Shown here: one piece after another, positions 50,736-59,222 of the stretch
How the letters are laid out: each line of letters begins with the position of its first letter
Numbering within the stretch: position 1 is the first letter of the stretch
Source of the DNA: Streptomyces sp. ERV7
Lineage (GTDB): Bacteria > Actinomycetota > Actinomycetes > Streptomycetales > Streptomycetaceae
Direction of reading: 5' to 3'
NCBI RefSeq assembly: GCF_001653515.1
Contig: NZ_LYOY01000051.1
Coordinates: 1,198,001-1,262,000, forward strand
DNA length: 64,000 bases
Made by a program: the position numbers and the translations under genes
The notes under the pieces: model-generated
What the model saw: the letters and a program-made list of their open reading frames with translations, nothing else
Databases searched by the model: none
Told to the model about the DNA's origin: nothing

Positions 50736-51698
50736 ATGGCACAGCGAACCGTCCTCATCGTCCTCTTCGAGGGCGTCCAGAGCCTGGACGTCACCGGCCC
50801 CATGGAGGTCTTCACCGGAGCCGGCCAGCTCGCCGAGGCGGTCGGCGAGGAGTACCGCGTCCGCACCGCCTCGCTGGACGGCGGCCCGGTCCGCAGCTCC
50901 AGCGGGCTCGTCCTGGTCCCCGACTTCGCACTGGTGCGGGCGCCCGGGCCGCACACCCTGCTGGTGCCGGGAGGCCGCGGCACCCGCGCCCCGGACCCGG
51001 CCCTGATCGGCTGGCTGCGCGAGCACGGGCCCCGGGCCGAGCGGCTGGTCTCGGTCTGCACCGGGGCCGAGCTCCTCGCGGCGGCCGGGCTCCTCGACGG
51101 GCGCCGCGCGACCACCCACTGGGCGTACTGCGAGTCCCTGGCGCGCCGGCACCCGAAGGTCACCGTCGAGCCCGACCCCATCTACGTACGCGACGGGAAC
51201 GTGGCTACCTCGGCGGGCGTGACGGCCGGCATCGACCTCTCGCTCGCGCTCGTCGAGGAGGACCTGGGGCGCGAGGCCGCGCTCACCGTGGCCCGGCACC
51301 TGGTGGTGTTCCTGCGCCGCCCGGGCAACCAGGCCCAGTTCAGCGCCCAGCTCTCGGCCCAGACCGCTCAGCGCGAGCCGCTGCGCGAGGTCCAGCACTG
51401 GATCACCGAGCACCCCGGCGGGGACCTCTCGGTGGAGGCGCTGGCGGCCCGCGCCCGGCTCTCGCCGCGCCACTTCGCCCGCGCCTTCCAGGCCGAGACC
51501 GGCACCACGCCCGGCCGCTATGTCGAGCGCGTCCGCGTCGAACACGCCCGGCGTCTGCTGGAGGACACCGCCGACGGAGTCGAGGAGATCTCCCGCGCCT
51601 GCGGCTACGGCACCCCGGAAGCCATGCGCCGTGCCTTCCTCAAGTCCCTGGGAACGCCTCCCACCGAGTACCGGCGCCGGTTCCACCCCGCCGGCTGA
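50736..51698 (+). CDS. GlxA-family transcriptional regulator (DJ-1/PfpI domain plus AraC HTH)
   Basis: 320 residues. The N-terminal DJ-1/PfpI-like domain (VLIVLFEGVQSLDVTGPMEV, VPGGRGTR, SVCTGAELLAAAGLLDG with the nucleophile-elbow Cys) is fused to a C-terminal AraC-type double HTH (DLSVEALAARARLSPRHFAR, VEEISRACGYGTPEAMRRAF). In streptomycetes such proteins are common regulators whose DJ-1 domain may sense a metabolite. The next gene, 32 bases downstream, encodes a stand-alone DJ-1/PfpI protein with a matching elbow, so regulator and target are probably one operon. Confidence 0.92.
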   Translation: MAQRTVLIVLFEGVQSLDVTGPMEVFTGAGQLAEAVGEEYRVRTASLDGGPVRSSSGLVLVPDFALVRAPGPHTLLVPGGRGTRAPDPALIGWLREHGPRAERLVSVCTGAELLAAAGLLDGRRATTHWAYCESLARRHPKVTVEPDPIYVRDGNVATSAGVTAGIDLSLALVEEDLGREAALTVARHLVVFLRRPGNQAQFSAQLSAQTAQREPLREVQHWITEHPGGDLSVEALAARARLSPRHFARAFQAETGTTPGRYVERVRVEHARRLLEDTADGVEEISRACGYGTPEAMRRAFLKSLGTPPTEYRRRFHPAG

Positions 51699-51730
51699 CC
51701 CACCGTCCGCACCACCCCGAGAGGAACCCG

Positions 51731-52369
51731 ATGCAGATCGCCATCCTGCTCTACGACCGCTTCACCGCCCTGGACGCCATCGGCCCGTACGAGATGCTCT
51801 GCCGCCTTCCCGACACCGAGACGGTCTTCGTCGCCGAGCAGGCCGGGCCCGTGATCAACGACAGGGGCGGTCTGCACGTCGTGGCGCAGAAGAGCCTCGA
51901 CGAGGTGCGCACCCCGGACGTCGTGGTCGTCCCGGGCGGCCCCGGCACCCGGGAGGCCCTCGGCAACGAGGCCCTGACCGGCTGGCTGCGCGCCGTCGAC
52001 GCCACCACCACCTGGACGACGTCGGTGTGCACCGGCTCGATGCTGCTGGCGGCGGCCGGGCTGCTGAAGGGCCGGCGCGCCACCACGCACTGGCTCGGCT
52101 ACGACGCCCTGGCCGCGCTGGGCGCCGAGCCGACCGGCGAGCGGGTGGTCACCGACGGCAAGTACCTCACCGCCGCCGGGGTCTCCTCCGGCATCGACAT
52201 GGGGCTCACCCTGGTCGGCCGCCTCGCGGGCGACGAGTTCGCGCAGGCCGTGCAGCTGCTGACGGAGTACGACCCGCAGCCGCCCTACGACGCGGGCTCC
52301 ACCAGCAAGGCCCCGGCCGAGCTGGTGGCCCGGCTGAGGTCCGGGGGCCACCCCGTCGTGAGCGACTAG
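51731..52369 (+). CDS. DJ-1/PfpI family protein (isonitrile hydratase-like)
   Basis: 212 residues. IAILLYDRFTALDAIGPYEM opens the fold; the elbow SVCTGSMLLAAAGLLKGRRATTHW carries the conserved Cys (about 101). VVPGGPGTRE holds the partner region, and a late DGKYLTAAGVSSGIDMGLTLV is typical of the isonitrile hydratase/InhA subgroup that hydrates isonitriles to N-formamides. Substrate assignment is by resemblance only. The gene has an AGAGGA site 5 bases before ATG and follows the GlxA regulator, with which it shares strong similarity around the elbow. It converges with an enoyl-CoA hydratase gene. Confidence 0.88.
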   Translation: MQIAILLYDRFTALDAIGPYEMLCRLPDTETVFVAEQAGPVINDRGGLHVVAQKSLDEVRTPDVVVVPGGPGTREALGNEALTGWLRAVDATTTWTTSVCTGSMLLAAAGLLKGRRATTHWLGYDALAALGAEPTGERVVTDGKYLTAAGVSSGIDMGLTLVGRLAGDEFAQAVQLLTEYDPQPPYDAGSTSKAPAELVARLRSGGHPVVSD

Positions 52370-52375
52370 CCCGGG

Positions 52376-53131
52376 TCAGCCCGACGCGGTCCAGCCGAAG
52401 CGCGGGGTCCTGCGCTCCAGGAACGCGGCGACGCCCTCGGCGGTGTCGCCGCTGCCGCGCGCCTGCTCCCCCCAGTGCGCGTCCCGGTCGGTGCGGCCGT
52501 CGGCGAACTCCTTGGCCGCCGCCTGGGTCAGCTGGGAGCGGGTGGTGAGGACCCGGGTGAACTCGGCGACCCGCTTGTCCAGTTCACCGGCCGGGAGCAC
52601 CTCGTCCACCAGGCCGGTCCGCAGCGCCCGCGCCGAGTCGATCAACTCGGCCGAGAACAGCAGGTACTTGGCGGTCGACGGCCCCACCAGGGCGGTCAGG
52701 CGCCGGGTGGAGGAGGAGGCGTAGACGATCCCCAGCTTGGCGGGCGTGATCCCGAACGAGGCGCCCTCCTCCGCGAAGCGCAGGTCACAGGCGGCCGCGA
52801 GCTGGCAGCCGCCGCCTACGCAGTAGCCGCGCACGGCGGCCAGCGTCGGCTTGGGGAAGGCGGCGAGCGCCTCCTCGGCCGCCACCGCGAGCGCCTGGGG
52901 GTCCTCGCCCGGCCCGGGCGCGCGCAGCGAGGAGATGTCGGCGCCCGCACAGAACGTCGGCCCGGCGCCGGTCAGCACCAGGGCCCGTACGCCCCGGTCG
53001 GCGGCCAGCTCGTCCAGCAGCGGCGGCAGCGCCCGCCACATCCCGGCCGTCATCGCGTTGCGCTTGGCGGGGTTGCTGATGACGACGGTGGCCACCCCGT
53101 CCGCCACGGTGTGCTCCAGCTGCGGCTCCAT
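52376..53131 (-). CDS. Enoyl-CoA hydratase/isomerase family protein
   Basis: 251 residues with the crotonase fold: VVISNPAKRNAMTAGMW, oxyanion holes at FCAGADISSL and YCVGGGCQLAAACDLRFA, then FGITPAKLGIVY. The position of the usual catalytic Glu in the second motif reads AKLGIVYASSS, so it may be a non-hydratase member of the family. It would act on an acyl-CoA; the pathway is not shown. The ATG lies 7 bases after a TAGCAT -10 element and has no ribosome site, so it is probably leaderless. It is divergent from an HdeD-like gene. Confidence 0.9.
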   Translation of the reverse strand: MEPQLEHTVADGVATVVISNPAKRNAMTAGMWRALPPLLDELAADRGVRALVLTGAGPTFCAGADISSLRAPGPGEDPQALAVAAEEALAAFPKPTLAAVRGYCVGGGCQLAAACDLRFAEEGASFGITPAKLGIVYASSSTRRLTALVGPSTAKYLLFSAELIDSARALRTGLVDEVLPAGELDKRVAEFTRVLTTRSQLTQAAAKEFADGRTDRDAHWGEQARGSGDTAEGVAAFLERRTPRFGWTASG

Positions 53132-53138
53132 GCGCCGG

Positions 53139-53144
53139 ATGCTA
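53139..53144 (-). promoter_or_regulatory. -10 element TAGCAT of the enoyl-CoA hydratase gene
   Basis: On the minus strand TAGCAT ends 7 bases before the ATG at 53131, compatible with leaderless transcription. No convincing -35 is seen. Confidence 0.45.
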
Positions 53145-53206
53145 TCCGGGCGGGCCGCTCCTATGATCAAGAGGGGGCCGACCGGCGAGACCACTGGGAG
53201 ACGCTG

Positions 53207-53875
53207 ATGGCCGCACCCGCGTCCGCACGCGACAGCAGGAAGCTCCGGCGCAGTTTCGGACGGCTGACCGTCCTCGGCGCGGTCCTCGCGCTCGCGGGCC
53301 TGGTCGGTCTCGTCTACACAGGCGTGGCGACCCTCACCTCGATGCTCCTGTTCGGCTGGCTGCTGCTGGTGGGCGGTGTGGTCGGTCTCGCGCACGCGAT
53401 CCAGTCGCGCGGCGCCAACTTCTTCTGGCTCGGCGTGGTGGTCGCGGCCCTGAACATCGCGGCCGGTGTGGTGGTCATCCGCCGTCCCGAGGGCTCGGCC
53501 GAGGCGCTGACGATGTTCGCCGCGCTGCTCTTCCTCACCGGCGGGGTGTTCCGGCTCGCGGGAAGCGTGGTGGTGCGCGGGCCGCAGATGGGCTGGACGC
53601 TGGTGCAGGGCGCCTTCGGCGTGCTGCTCGGGGTGCTGGTGCTGGCGAGCTGGCCGAGCAGCAGCCGCTATGTGATCGGCTGCTTCTTCTCGCTCGGCCT
53701 GCTCTTCGACGGCCTCGGCCTGATCGCGCTGGGCGTCGGCGGGCGGCGCATCGTGGGCCTGGTCACGGAGGCGGCGGCGGAGAACGACCTCCGGGAGGCC
53801 GAAACCGTACCGCAGACACCCCCGCAAGCCGTGGCAAAGCCGTCAGATAGCGATCAGGGGCGTCTGGCGAAGTGA
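53207..53875 (+). CDS. HdeD-like/DUF308 integral membrane protein
   Basis: 222 residues. Six hydrophobic segments are visible, among them LTVLGAVLALAGLVGLVYTG, MLLFGWLLLVGGVVGLAHAI, FFWLGVVVAALNIAAGVVVI and LTMFAALLFLTGGVFRLAGS, the pattern of HdeD-family acid-resistance membrane proteins. The C-terminal 35 residues are polar and cytosolic. GGGAG precedes ATG 53207 by 6 bases. Function in actinobacteria is unknown. A separate unit before the ATPase gene. Confidence 0.87.
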   Translation: MAAPASARDSRKLRRSFGRLTVLGAVLALAGLVGLVYTGVATLTSMLLFGWLLLVGGVVGLAHAIQSRGANFFWLGVVVAALNIAAGVVVIRRPEGSAEALTMFAALLFLTGGVFRLAGSVVVRGPQMGWTLVQGAFGVLLGVLVLASWPSSSRYVIGCFFSLGLLFDGLGLIALGVGGRRIVGLVTEAAAENDLREAETVPQTPPQAVAKPSDSDQGRLAK

Positions 53876-54007
53876 CATCGGCGGACGATTGTGATCAGAA
53901 GGCGTCGATACGCGCTGACTTCTGTTCAGTCGCCCGGTCCGGACCATCCCACTCCCCACTCTCGTTACCAAGAGCCTGACAGCCGAGTGCGAGGGTGGTG
54001 CCGGAAC

Positions 54008-54508
54008 ATGGAGATCCGCGGGAGCGTGCCACCCGACGCCGCGCCGGCCAGGCCGTTCCCGTACGAGGGAGTCTGGCGCTTCACCGCCCCCGCGGTGGAC
54101 GCCTCGGTCCCACAGGCCCGGCACGCCGTACGCGACCTGCTCCGCCGGCAGGGCGTGCCGGTCCACGACGACCTCGTCCAGGGCCTGCTCCTGATCGTCT
54201 CCGAGCTGGTGACCAACGCGGTCAAGCACGCGGCCCTGCTCTCCCCGCAGGTGGCCGTGGAGGTCGCCATCGGCGCCGAGTGGATCCGGGTCTCGGTGGA
54301 GGACAACCACCCCTACCGCCCCAAGGCGCTGGAGACCGACTACGCGCAGACCGGCGGGCGCGGGCTGCTGCTGGTACGGGAGATCACCTGTGAGGCGGGC
54401 GGGGCCTGCGACGTCGAGCAGACCGCGAGCGGCGGCAAGATCATCTGGGTGGCCCTGCCGCTGGCCCCGGTCTCCGGCGCGGTCACCAGCCCGCGGCAGG
54501 CCCTGTGA
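54008..54508 (+). CDS. Anti-sigma-factor-like serine kinase (HATPase_c_2, SpoIIAB/RsbW type)
   Basis: 166 residues with a single GHKL ATPase domain: N box LLLIVSELVTNAVKHA, G1-type VSVEDNHPYRP and TGGRGLLLVREI. The G1 box reads EDNHP rather than D-x-G-x-G, as is common in the streptomycete RsbW-like expansion. Such proteins bind or phosphorylate partners in partner-switching pathways. No partner anti-anti-sigma or sigma gene lies next to it. ATG 54008 was chosen; GTG 53990 would add six residues. Its last 26 bases overlap the convergent idi gene. Confidence 0.85.
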   Translation: MEIRGSVPPDAAPARPFPYEGVWRFTAPAVDASVPQARHAVRDLLRRQGVPVHDDLVQGLLLIVSELVTNAVKHAALLSPQVAVEVAIGAEWIRVSVEDNHPYRPKALETDYAQTGGRGLLLVREITCEAGGACDVEQTASGGKIIWVALPLAPVSGAVTSPRQAL

Positions 54509-55076
54509 GCTCTCTGACCGCGGGCCGGGCCGCGTCCAGGACCGTCATGAACCACGCGGAGAAGGTGGCCCGCTCGTGCAGCGCGGTCAGCTCCTGCGGC
54601 GAGACGAAGGCGGTCTCGTAGACCTCCTCCGGGTCCGGCCGCACCGGCGACTGCACCAGACCGACGAAGAGGTGGTTGTACTCCTGCTCCACCAGGCCCG
54701 AGTCCGGGTCCGGGTGGTTGTAGCGGACCGTGCCCGCCTCGGCGAGCAGCGAGGGCGAGACGCCCAGCTCCTCGTAGGTGCGCCGGGCGGCGGCCGCGAA
54801 GGGGGACTCGCCGGGGTAGGGGTGCCCGCAGCAGGTGTTGGACCAGACGCCGGGGGAGTGGTACTTGCCGAGCGCGCGGCGCTGGAGCAGCAGCTTGCCC
54901 GCCGGGTCGAAGAGGAAGACGGAGAACGCCCGGTGCAGTCTGCCGGGGGCCTGGTGGGCGGAGAGCTTCTCCGCGGTGCCGATGGTATTGCCGCTCTCGT
55001 CGACCAGTTCGAGCAAGATCTCTTCGGCGGTCCCGTTCGACGAGCTGTTCGCCGTAGTGGCTGGTGTGGTCGGCAT
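54483..55076 (-). CDS. idi: Isopentenyl-diphosphate delta-isomerase, type 1
   Basis: 197 residues, a Nudix-fold enzyme that interconverts IPP and DMAPP for isoprenoid synthesis. The catalytic Cys is in SNTCCGHPYPGE, metal His residues in HRAFSVFLF and HSPGVWSN, and the second catalytic acidic site in QEYNHLFVG. ATG 55076 has AAGGA 7 bases upstream. No other isoprenoid gene is adjacent in the window, although hopanoid or carotenoid genes often follow elsewhere. It overlaps the convergent ATPase gene by 26 bases. Confidence 0.95.
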   Translation of the reverse strand: MPTTPATTANSSSNGTAEEILLELVDESGNTIGTAEKLSAHQAPGRLHRAFSVFLFDPAGKLLLQRRALGKYHSPGVWSNTCCGHPYPGESPFAAAARRTYEELGVSPSLLAEAGTVRYNHPDPDSGLVEQEYNHLFVGLVQSPVRPDPEEVYETAFVSPQELTALHERATFSAWFMTVLDAARPAVRELTGPAAGW

Positions 55077-55267
55077 AACCATCCTTCGCTTCGGTCCTCG
55101 GCTGCCAAGTCTGCCGTACAAAAGCGGCGTGTCCGCACTTCGACGGGCGGCGCATGTCCGTAATGCGTCGGGTGCGCGACACCACCGAAGCAGGGATCGT
55201 GCCCAGCCTCACCGGCCCGGAATCATCGAACGTGTGAGCGATAAGAAGTGTTCGGACCCCACGCCGG

Positions 55268-56209
55268 TCAGTGGCAGAGCCCGGCCTCGTGGGCCGCGTG
55301 GCCGCTCGGCTCCAGCTGGAAGGTGCAGTGCTCCACGTCGAAGTGGTCACCCAGGCAGCCCTGCAGGTCGTGCAGCAGCTTCTCGTGGCCCACCGAGTCC
55401 AGGGCCTCCTGGCTGACCACCACATGGGCCGAGAGCACCGGCATCCCCGAGGTGATCGTCCAGGCGTGCAGGTCATGGACGTCCTCCACGCCCGGCAGGG
55501 CCACGATGTGCGCCCGCACCTCGCCCATGTCGACGCCCTTGGGCGCGGCCTCCAGGAGCACGTTCAGCGTCTCCCGCAGTAGCTTCACCGTACGCGGGAC
55601 GATCATGAGGCCGATCACCAGCGAGGCGATCGGGTCGGCTGCCTGCCAGCCGGTCGTCATGATGATCGCGGCCGAGAGCAGCACGGCCACCGAGCCGAGC
55701 GCGTCCGCGACCACCTCCAGGAAGGCGCCGCGCACGTTCAGGCTCTCCTGCTGGCCGCCGACCAGGAGCGAGAGCGAGACCATGTTGGCGACCAGGCCGA
55801 TCAGGCCGAAAACGATCGTCGTCGGACCCGAGGTGGCGGCCGGCTCGACGAACCGCTGGACCGCCTCGTACAGGACGTATCCACCGACGCCGAGCAGCAG
55901 CAGACAGTTGGCGAGCGCGGCCAGGATCTCGGCCCGGGCGTAGCCGAACGTCCGGTTGTGGCCGGCCGGGCGGTTGGCGAAGTGGATGGCGAGCAGCGCC
56001 ATCGCGAGCCCGAGGGCGTCCGTCGCCATGTGCGCCGCGTCCGCGACCAGCGCCAGCGAGTCCGCGAGCAGCCCGCCGACGATCTCGACCACCATCACGC
56101 CCAGCGTGATGCCCAGGGCCACCCGCAGCCGCCCCTTGTACGCCGCGGCAGCCGTCCCGGTGGGCGGCGGCCCGCCGTGCGTGTGTCCGTGGTCGTGCCC
56201 AGCCCCCAT
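55268..56209 (-). CDS. Cation diffusion facilitator (CzcD-like zinc/metal exporter)
   Basis: 313 residues. A His-rich N-terminus (HDHGHTHGG) leads into six transmembrane helices; the metal site residues are in SLALVADAAHMATDALGLAM (HxxxD) and, in TM5, LEVVADALGSVAVLLSA. The C-terminal cytosolic domain (VEDVHDLHAWTITSGMPVLSAHV) is the ferredoxin-like metal sensor. It exports Zn(II) or similar ions by proton exchange. It stands alone, with no Zur- or CzrA-like box recognised upstream. Confidence 0.94.
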   Translation of the reverse strand: MGAGHDHGHTHGGPPPTGTAAAAYKGRLRVALGITLGVMVVEIVGGLLADSLALVADAAHMATDALGLAMALLAIHFANRPAGHNRTFGYARAEILAALANCLLLLGVGGYVLYEAVQRFVEPAATSGPTTIVFGLIGLVANMVSLSLLVGGQQESLNVRGAFLEVVADALGSVAVLLSAAIIMTTGWQAADPIASLVIGLMIVPRTVKLLRETLNVLLEAAPKGVDMGEVRAHIVALPGVEDVHDLHAWTITSGMPVLSAHVVVSQEALDSVGHEKLLHDLQGCLGDHFDVEHCTFQLEPSGHAAHEAGLCH

Positions 56210-56320
56210 GGAAGGCCACCTCTCAGACTCTTGGCATGGTTGTGCGATCTGCGTACGAGGGGTCAGTGAACTACGGGCGGGGGGTATCGGGCAACACGGC
56301 ACTGAACACCGTTGTCATGT

Positions 56321-56390
56321 GCCCTGACCTGCGGAAACGTCCTTGATGCGACGCGCGTGCGCCATTCGTACAGGCGTCGCAGGTCAGGGC
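56321..56390. ncRNA. Possible structured RNA: 13-bp perfect inverted repeat enclosing 44 bases
   Basis: GCCCTGACCTGCG (56321-56333) and CGCAGGTCAGGGC (56378-56390) are perfectly complementary, with G-U pairs possible at both ends. The loop has a further GCG-rich foldback. It lies between the divergent CDF exporter and glycopolymer operon. It may be a small RNA, a leader structure or a terminator for an unseen transcript. Confidence 0.3.
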
Positions 56391-56550
56391 GGTGCGCGAC
56401 CGGCCGCGGCGGCGTGGAGCCCCGGGCCCGCCGGACGGGGGGCGGTTTGTGGGGCGCGGCCTTGATCGACGATGATGATCCACGCGGCAGCCCCTGCCGC
56501 ACGGGCCCGTTCGGGGCGTAAACAGGCGGTGAACTCCCGGTTCCACGCAT

Positions 56551-56571
56551 CCGATAGCCTCCCGATAGCCT
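56551..56571 (+). promoter_or_regulatory. Doubled CCGATAGCCT element, possible tandem -10 boxes
   Basis: CCGATAGCCT occurs twice with one base between. Each copy contains TAGCCT (TANNNT). Convincing -35 hexamers at 17-18 bases are lacking, so promoter function for the operon is tentative. Confidence 0.35.
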
Positions 56572-56649
56572 CTGCCGACGCGCCGCCCGCCGCTTGATTC
56601 CGGGCCGGCCTCGGACATCAGCCATGCCAGCTCCAAGGAGTGAGTTCGT

Positions 56650-58488
56650 CTGTCGACCGCCATCCTGACCGGCCTGCCGGTCCCCGGGTCGCAGCTCGGG
56701 CCCGAGCTGCGCTCGCTGGGCTTCGACGTACGGTCCGCCCAGCGGCCCGAGGACCTGCCCGGCCTGCTCGCCGAGGTCCCGCCCGGTGAGCGGGTCGCCC
56801 TGGTCGACCCGTCCTTCGTGGGCCACACCCACGCCCTGCGCCTCGCACTGACCGACCCCCGCTTCCCGGCGGCGGCGGTCACCGGTGCCCTGGCGGTCCA
56901 GGCGGAGGCCCGCCCCGCGCTCGCGCGCACGCTCGCGGACCTCGCCGGGCCCGCCGCGCCCGCCGGCGCGGTCGCCGTGGACGCCCCGGCCACCGCCACC
57001 GGCGCCCTCACCGACCGCGTCGCCGCCGCCCTGGCGGACGGCGGCGTCGCCGTGCACCGCCCCGAGCTCGGCTCGCTGGTGGCCACCGTGCCCGCCGGGC
57101 CCGAGGCCGCCTTCGCCGCCCGCAAGGCCGTGGACGCGGTGGACGACGAGGCGGTGCGGCTGCGTACGGCCGTGAAGTCCCGCGACGGGTTCTTCACCAC
57201 CTTCTGCATCAGCCCGTACTCGCGCTACCTCGCCCGCTGGTGCGCGCGCCGGGGCCTCACCCCCAACCAGGTCACCACCGCCTCGCTGCTCACCGCGCTG
57301 ATCGCGGCCGGCTGCGCGGCGACCGGCACCCGGGGCGGCTTCGTCGCGGCCGGCGCGCTGCTGCTCTTCTCCTTCGTGCTGGACTGCACCGACGGGCAGC
57401 TCGCCCGCTACTCGCTCCAGTACTCCACGCTCGGCGCCTGGCTGGACGCGACCTTCGACCGGGCCAAGGAGTACGCGTACTACGCGGGCCTGGCGCTCGG
57501 CGCGGCGCGCGGCGGCGATGACGTGTGGGCGCTCGCGCTCGGCGCGATGGTGCTCCAGACCTGCCGCCACGTCGTGGACTTCTCGTTCAACGAGGCGCAC
57601 GTCGTGGGCACTGATGCCACCGCCAACACCAGCCCCACCGCCGCCCTCTCCGGCAGGCTCGACTCGGTCGGCTGGACGGTCTGGGTGCGCCGGATGATCG
57701 TGCTGCCGATCGGTGAGCGCTGGGCGATGATCGCGGTCCTGACCGCCGTCACCACCCCCCGCACCGTCTTCTACGTGCTGCTCATCGGGTGCGCGTTCGC
57801 GGCGACCTACACCACGGCCGGCCGCGTGCTGCGCTCGCTGAGCCGCCGGGCGACCCGTACCGACCGGGCCGCTCAGGCGCTCGCGGAGCTCGCCGACAGC
57901 GGGCCGCTGGCGGAGGTCTTCGCCAAGGTGGCGCCGATCAGGAAGGGCGCCTGGACCGCGCCCGTCCTCGCCCTGCTCGGCGCGGCGGCGGTGGTGGGCG
58001 CGGCCCTCACCCAGGACCTCGACGGCCCGTACGTCGTGGTGGGCGCGGCGCTGTACGCCGTGTTCGCGGGAGCCGCCGTGAGCCGCCCCCTCAAGGGCGC
58101 CCTCGACTGGCTGGTGCCGCCCTTCTTCCGGGCCGCCGAATACGGCACGGTCCTGGCCCTCGCGGCCCGCTCCGAAGTGAACGGGGCCTTGCCCGCGGCC
58201 TTCGGACTGGTGGCGGCGGTCGCCTACCATCACTACGACACGGTCTACCGCATCAAGGGCGGCTCCGGCGCGCCGCCGCGCTGGCTGGTGCGCCTGACCG
58301 GCGGCCACGAGGGGCGGACGCTGGTGGTCGCGGTGCTCGCCGCGGCCCTCGCCACCCGCGGCACGGACCTCACCCTGGCGCTCACCGCCCTCGCGGTGGC
58401 CCTCGCGCTCCTGGTGGTCGTGGAGTCCATCCGCTTCTGGGTGTCCTCCGGAGCACCCGCAGTACATGACGAAGGAGAAACGGCATGA
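56650..58488 (+). CDS. DUF5941/CDP-alcohol phosphotransferase membrane protein (apparent CTG start)
   Basis: About 612 residues. The N-terminal 180 residues are soluble and unassigned (STAILTGLPVPGSQL, then VALVDPSFVGHTHALRLALT). A CDP-alcohol phosphotransferase core follows: DCTDGQLARYSLQYSTLGAW with D4 present in LDATFD, so all catalytic Asp residues are there. More membrane helices form a DUF5941-like C-terminus. The frame is open up to TGA at 56641-56643, and before GTG 56818 it has no ATG, GTG or TTG. AAGGAG (56635-56640) is 9 bases before CTG 56650, and homology-like sequence starts there, so CTG is the best start. It would transfer a polyol phosphate from a CDP donor. First gene of the operon. 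Confidence 0.82.
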   Translation: MSTAILTGLPVPGSQLGPELRSLGFDVRSAQRPEDLPGLLAEVPPGERVALVDPSFVGHTHALRLALTDPRFPAAAVTGALAVQAEARPALARTLADLAGPAAPAGAVAVDAPATATGALTDRVAAALADGGVAVHRPELGSLVATVPAGPEAAFAARKAVDAVDDEAVRLRTAVKSRDGFFTTFCISPYSRYLARWCARRGLTPNQVTTASLLTALIAAGCAATGTRGGFVAAGALLLFSFVLDCTDGQLARYSLQYSTLGAWLDATFDRAKEYAYYAGLALGAARGGDDVWALALGAMVLQTCRHVVDFSFNEAHVVGTDATANTSPTAALSGRLDSVGWTVWVRRMIVLPIGERWAMIAVLTAVTTPRTVFYVLLIGCAFAATYTTAGRVLRSLSRRATRTDRAAQALAELADSGPLAEVFAKVAPIRKGAWTAPVLALLGAAAVVGAALTQDLDGPYVVVGAALYAVFAGAAVSRPLKGALDWLVPPFFRAAEYGTVLALAARSEVNGALPAAFGLVAAVAYHHYDTVYRIKGGSGAPPRWLVRLTGGHEGRTLVVAVLAAALATRGTDLTLALTALAVALALLVVVESIRFWVSSGAPAVHDEGETA

Positions 58489-59222
58489 TCGGCCTCGTAC
58501 TCGCAGCCGGTGCAGGACGGCGTCTGCGCCCCTACACCGACACGCTCCCGAAGGCCCTCGTGCCCGTCGACGGCGACACCACCGTCCTCGACCTCACGCT
58601 CGGCAACTTCGCCGAGGTGGGTCTCACCGAGGTCGCGATCGTCGTCGGCTACCGCAAGGAAGCCGTGTACGACCGCAAGGAAGCCCTTGAGGCGAAGTAC
58701 GGCGTCAAGCTCACGCTGATCGACAACGACAAGGCCGAGGAGTGGAACAACGCCTACTCCCTGTGGTGCGCGCGTGAGGTCCTGAAGCAGGGCGTCATCC
58801 TCGCCAACGGCGACACCGTGCACCCGGTCTCCGTCGAGCGGACGCTGCTCGCCGCGCGCGGCGAGGGCAAGAAGATCATCCTCGCCCTGGACGCGGTCAA
58901 GCGGCTCGCGGACGAGGAGATGAAGGTGATCACCGAGCCCGGCAAGGGCGTGCGGCGCATCACCAAGCTGATGGACCCGGCCACCGCCTCCGGCGAGTAC
59001 ATCGGCGTCACCCTCATCGAGCCCGAGGCCGCCGAGGAGCTCGCGGACGCCCTCAAGGCCACCTTCGAGCGCGACCCCGACCTCTACTACGAGGACGGCT
59101 ACCAGGAGCTCGTCGACCGCGGCTTCACCGTCGACGTGGCCCCCATCGGAGAGGTCTCGTGGGTCGAGATCGACAACCACGACGACCTCGCGAAGGGCCG
59201 TGAGATCGCGTGCCAGTACTGA
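58485..59222 (+). CDS. LicC/phosphocholine-cytidylyltransferase-like nucleotidyltransferase
   Basis: 245 residues. The N-terminal nucleotide-binding motif MIGLVLAAGAGRRLRPYTD and the following Lys in LPKALVPV are those of small sugar/choline-phosphate nucleotidyltransferases. LANGDTV carries the metal Asp and SWVEIDNHDDLAKG the second Asp. It would activate a polyol or choline-like phosphate with CTP for the two CDP-alcohol phosphotransferases in the operon. ATG overlaps the previous stop by 4 bases behind a good GGAGA site. The substrate is most simply the product of the next gene, but that is inference. Confidence 0.88.
   Translation: MIGLVLAAGAGRRLRPYTDTLPKALVPVDGDTTVLDLTLGNFAEVGLTEVAIVVGYRKEAVYDRKEALEAKYGVKLTLIDNDKAEEWNNAYSLWCAREVLKQGVILANGDTVHPVSVERTLLAARGEGKKIILALDAVKRLADEEMKVITEPGKGVRRITKLMDPATASGEYIGVTLIEPEAAEELADALKATFERDPDLYYEDGYQELVDRGFTVDVAPIGEVSWVEIDNHDDLAKGREIACQY

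Larger units (their letters stand above)
56210..56649. other. 440-bp intergenic region upstream of the glycopolymer operon
   Basis: No gene is supported here. It holds a long inverted repeat (56321-56390), a doubled CCGATAGCCT element (56551-56571) that could provide tandem -10 boxes, and the AAGGAG ribosome site of the operon's first gene at 56635-56640. Confidence 0.7.

Noticed and set aside
53161..53170. TATGAT as a leaderless -10 for the HdeD-like gene
   Set aside because: It is about 40 bases from the ATG, which has its own GGGAG ribosome site; no -35 at suitable spacing.
56290..56320. Short minus-strand frame beginning MTTVFSAV between the CDF exporter and glycopolymer operon
   Set aside because: Only about 15 codons, no ribosome site and no relation to neighbours.
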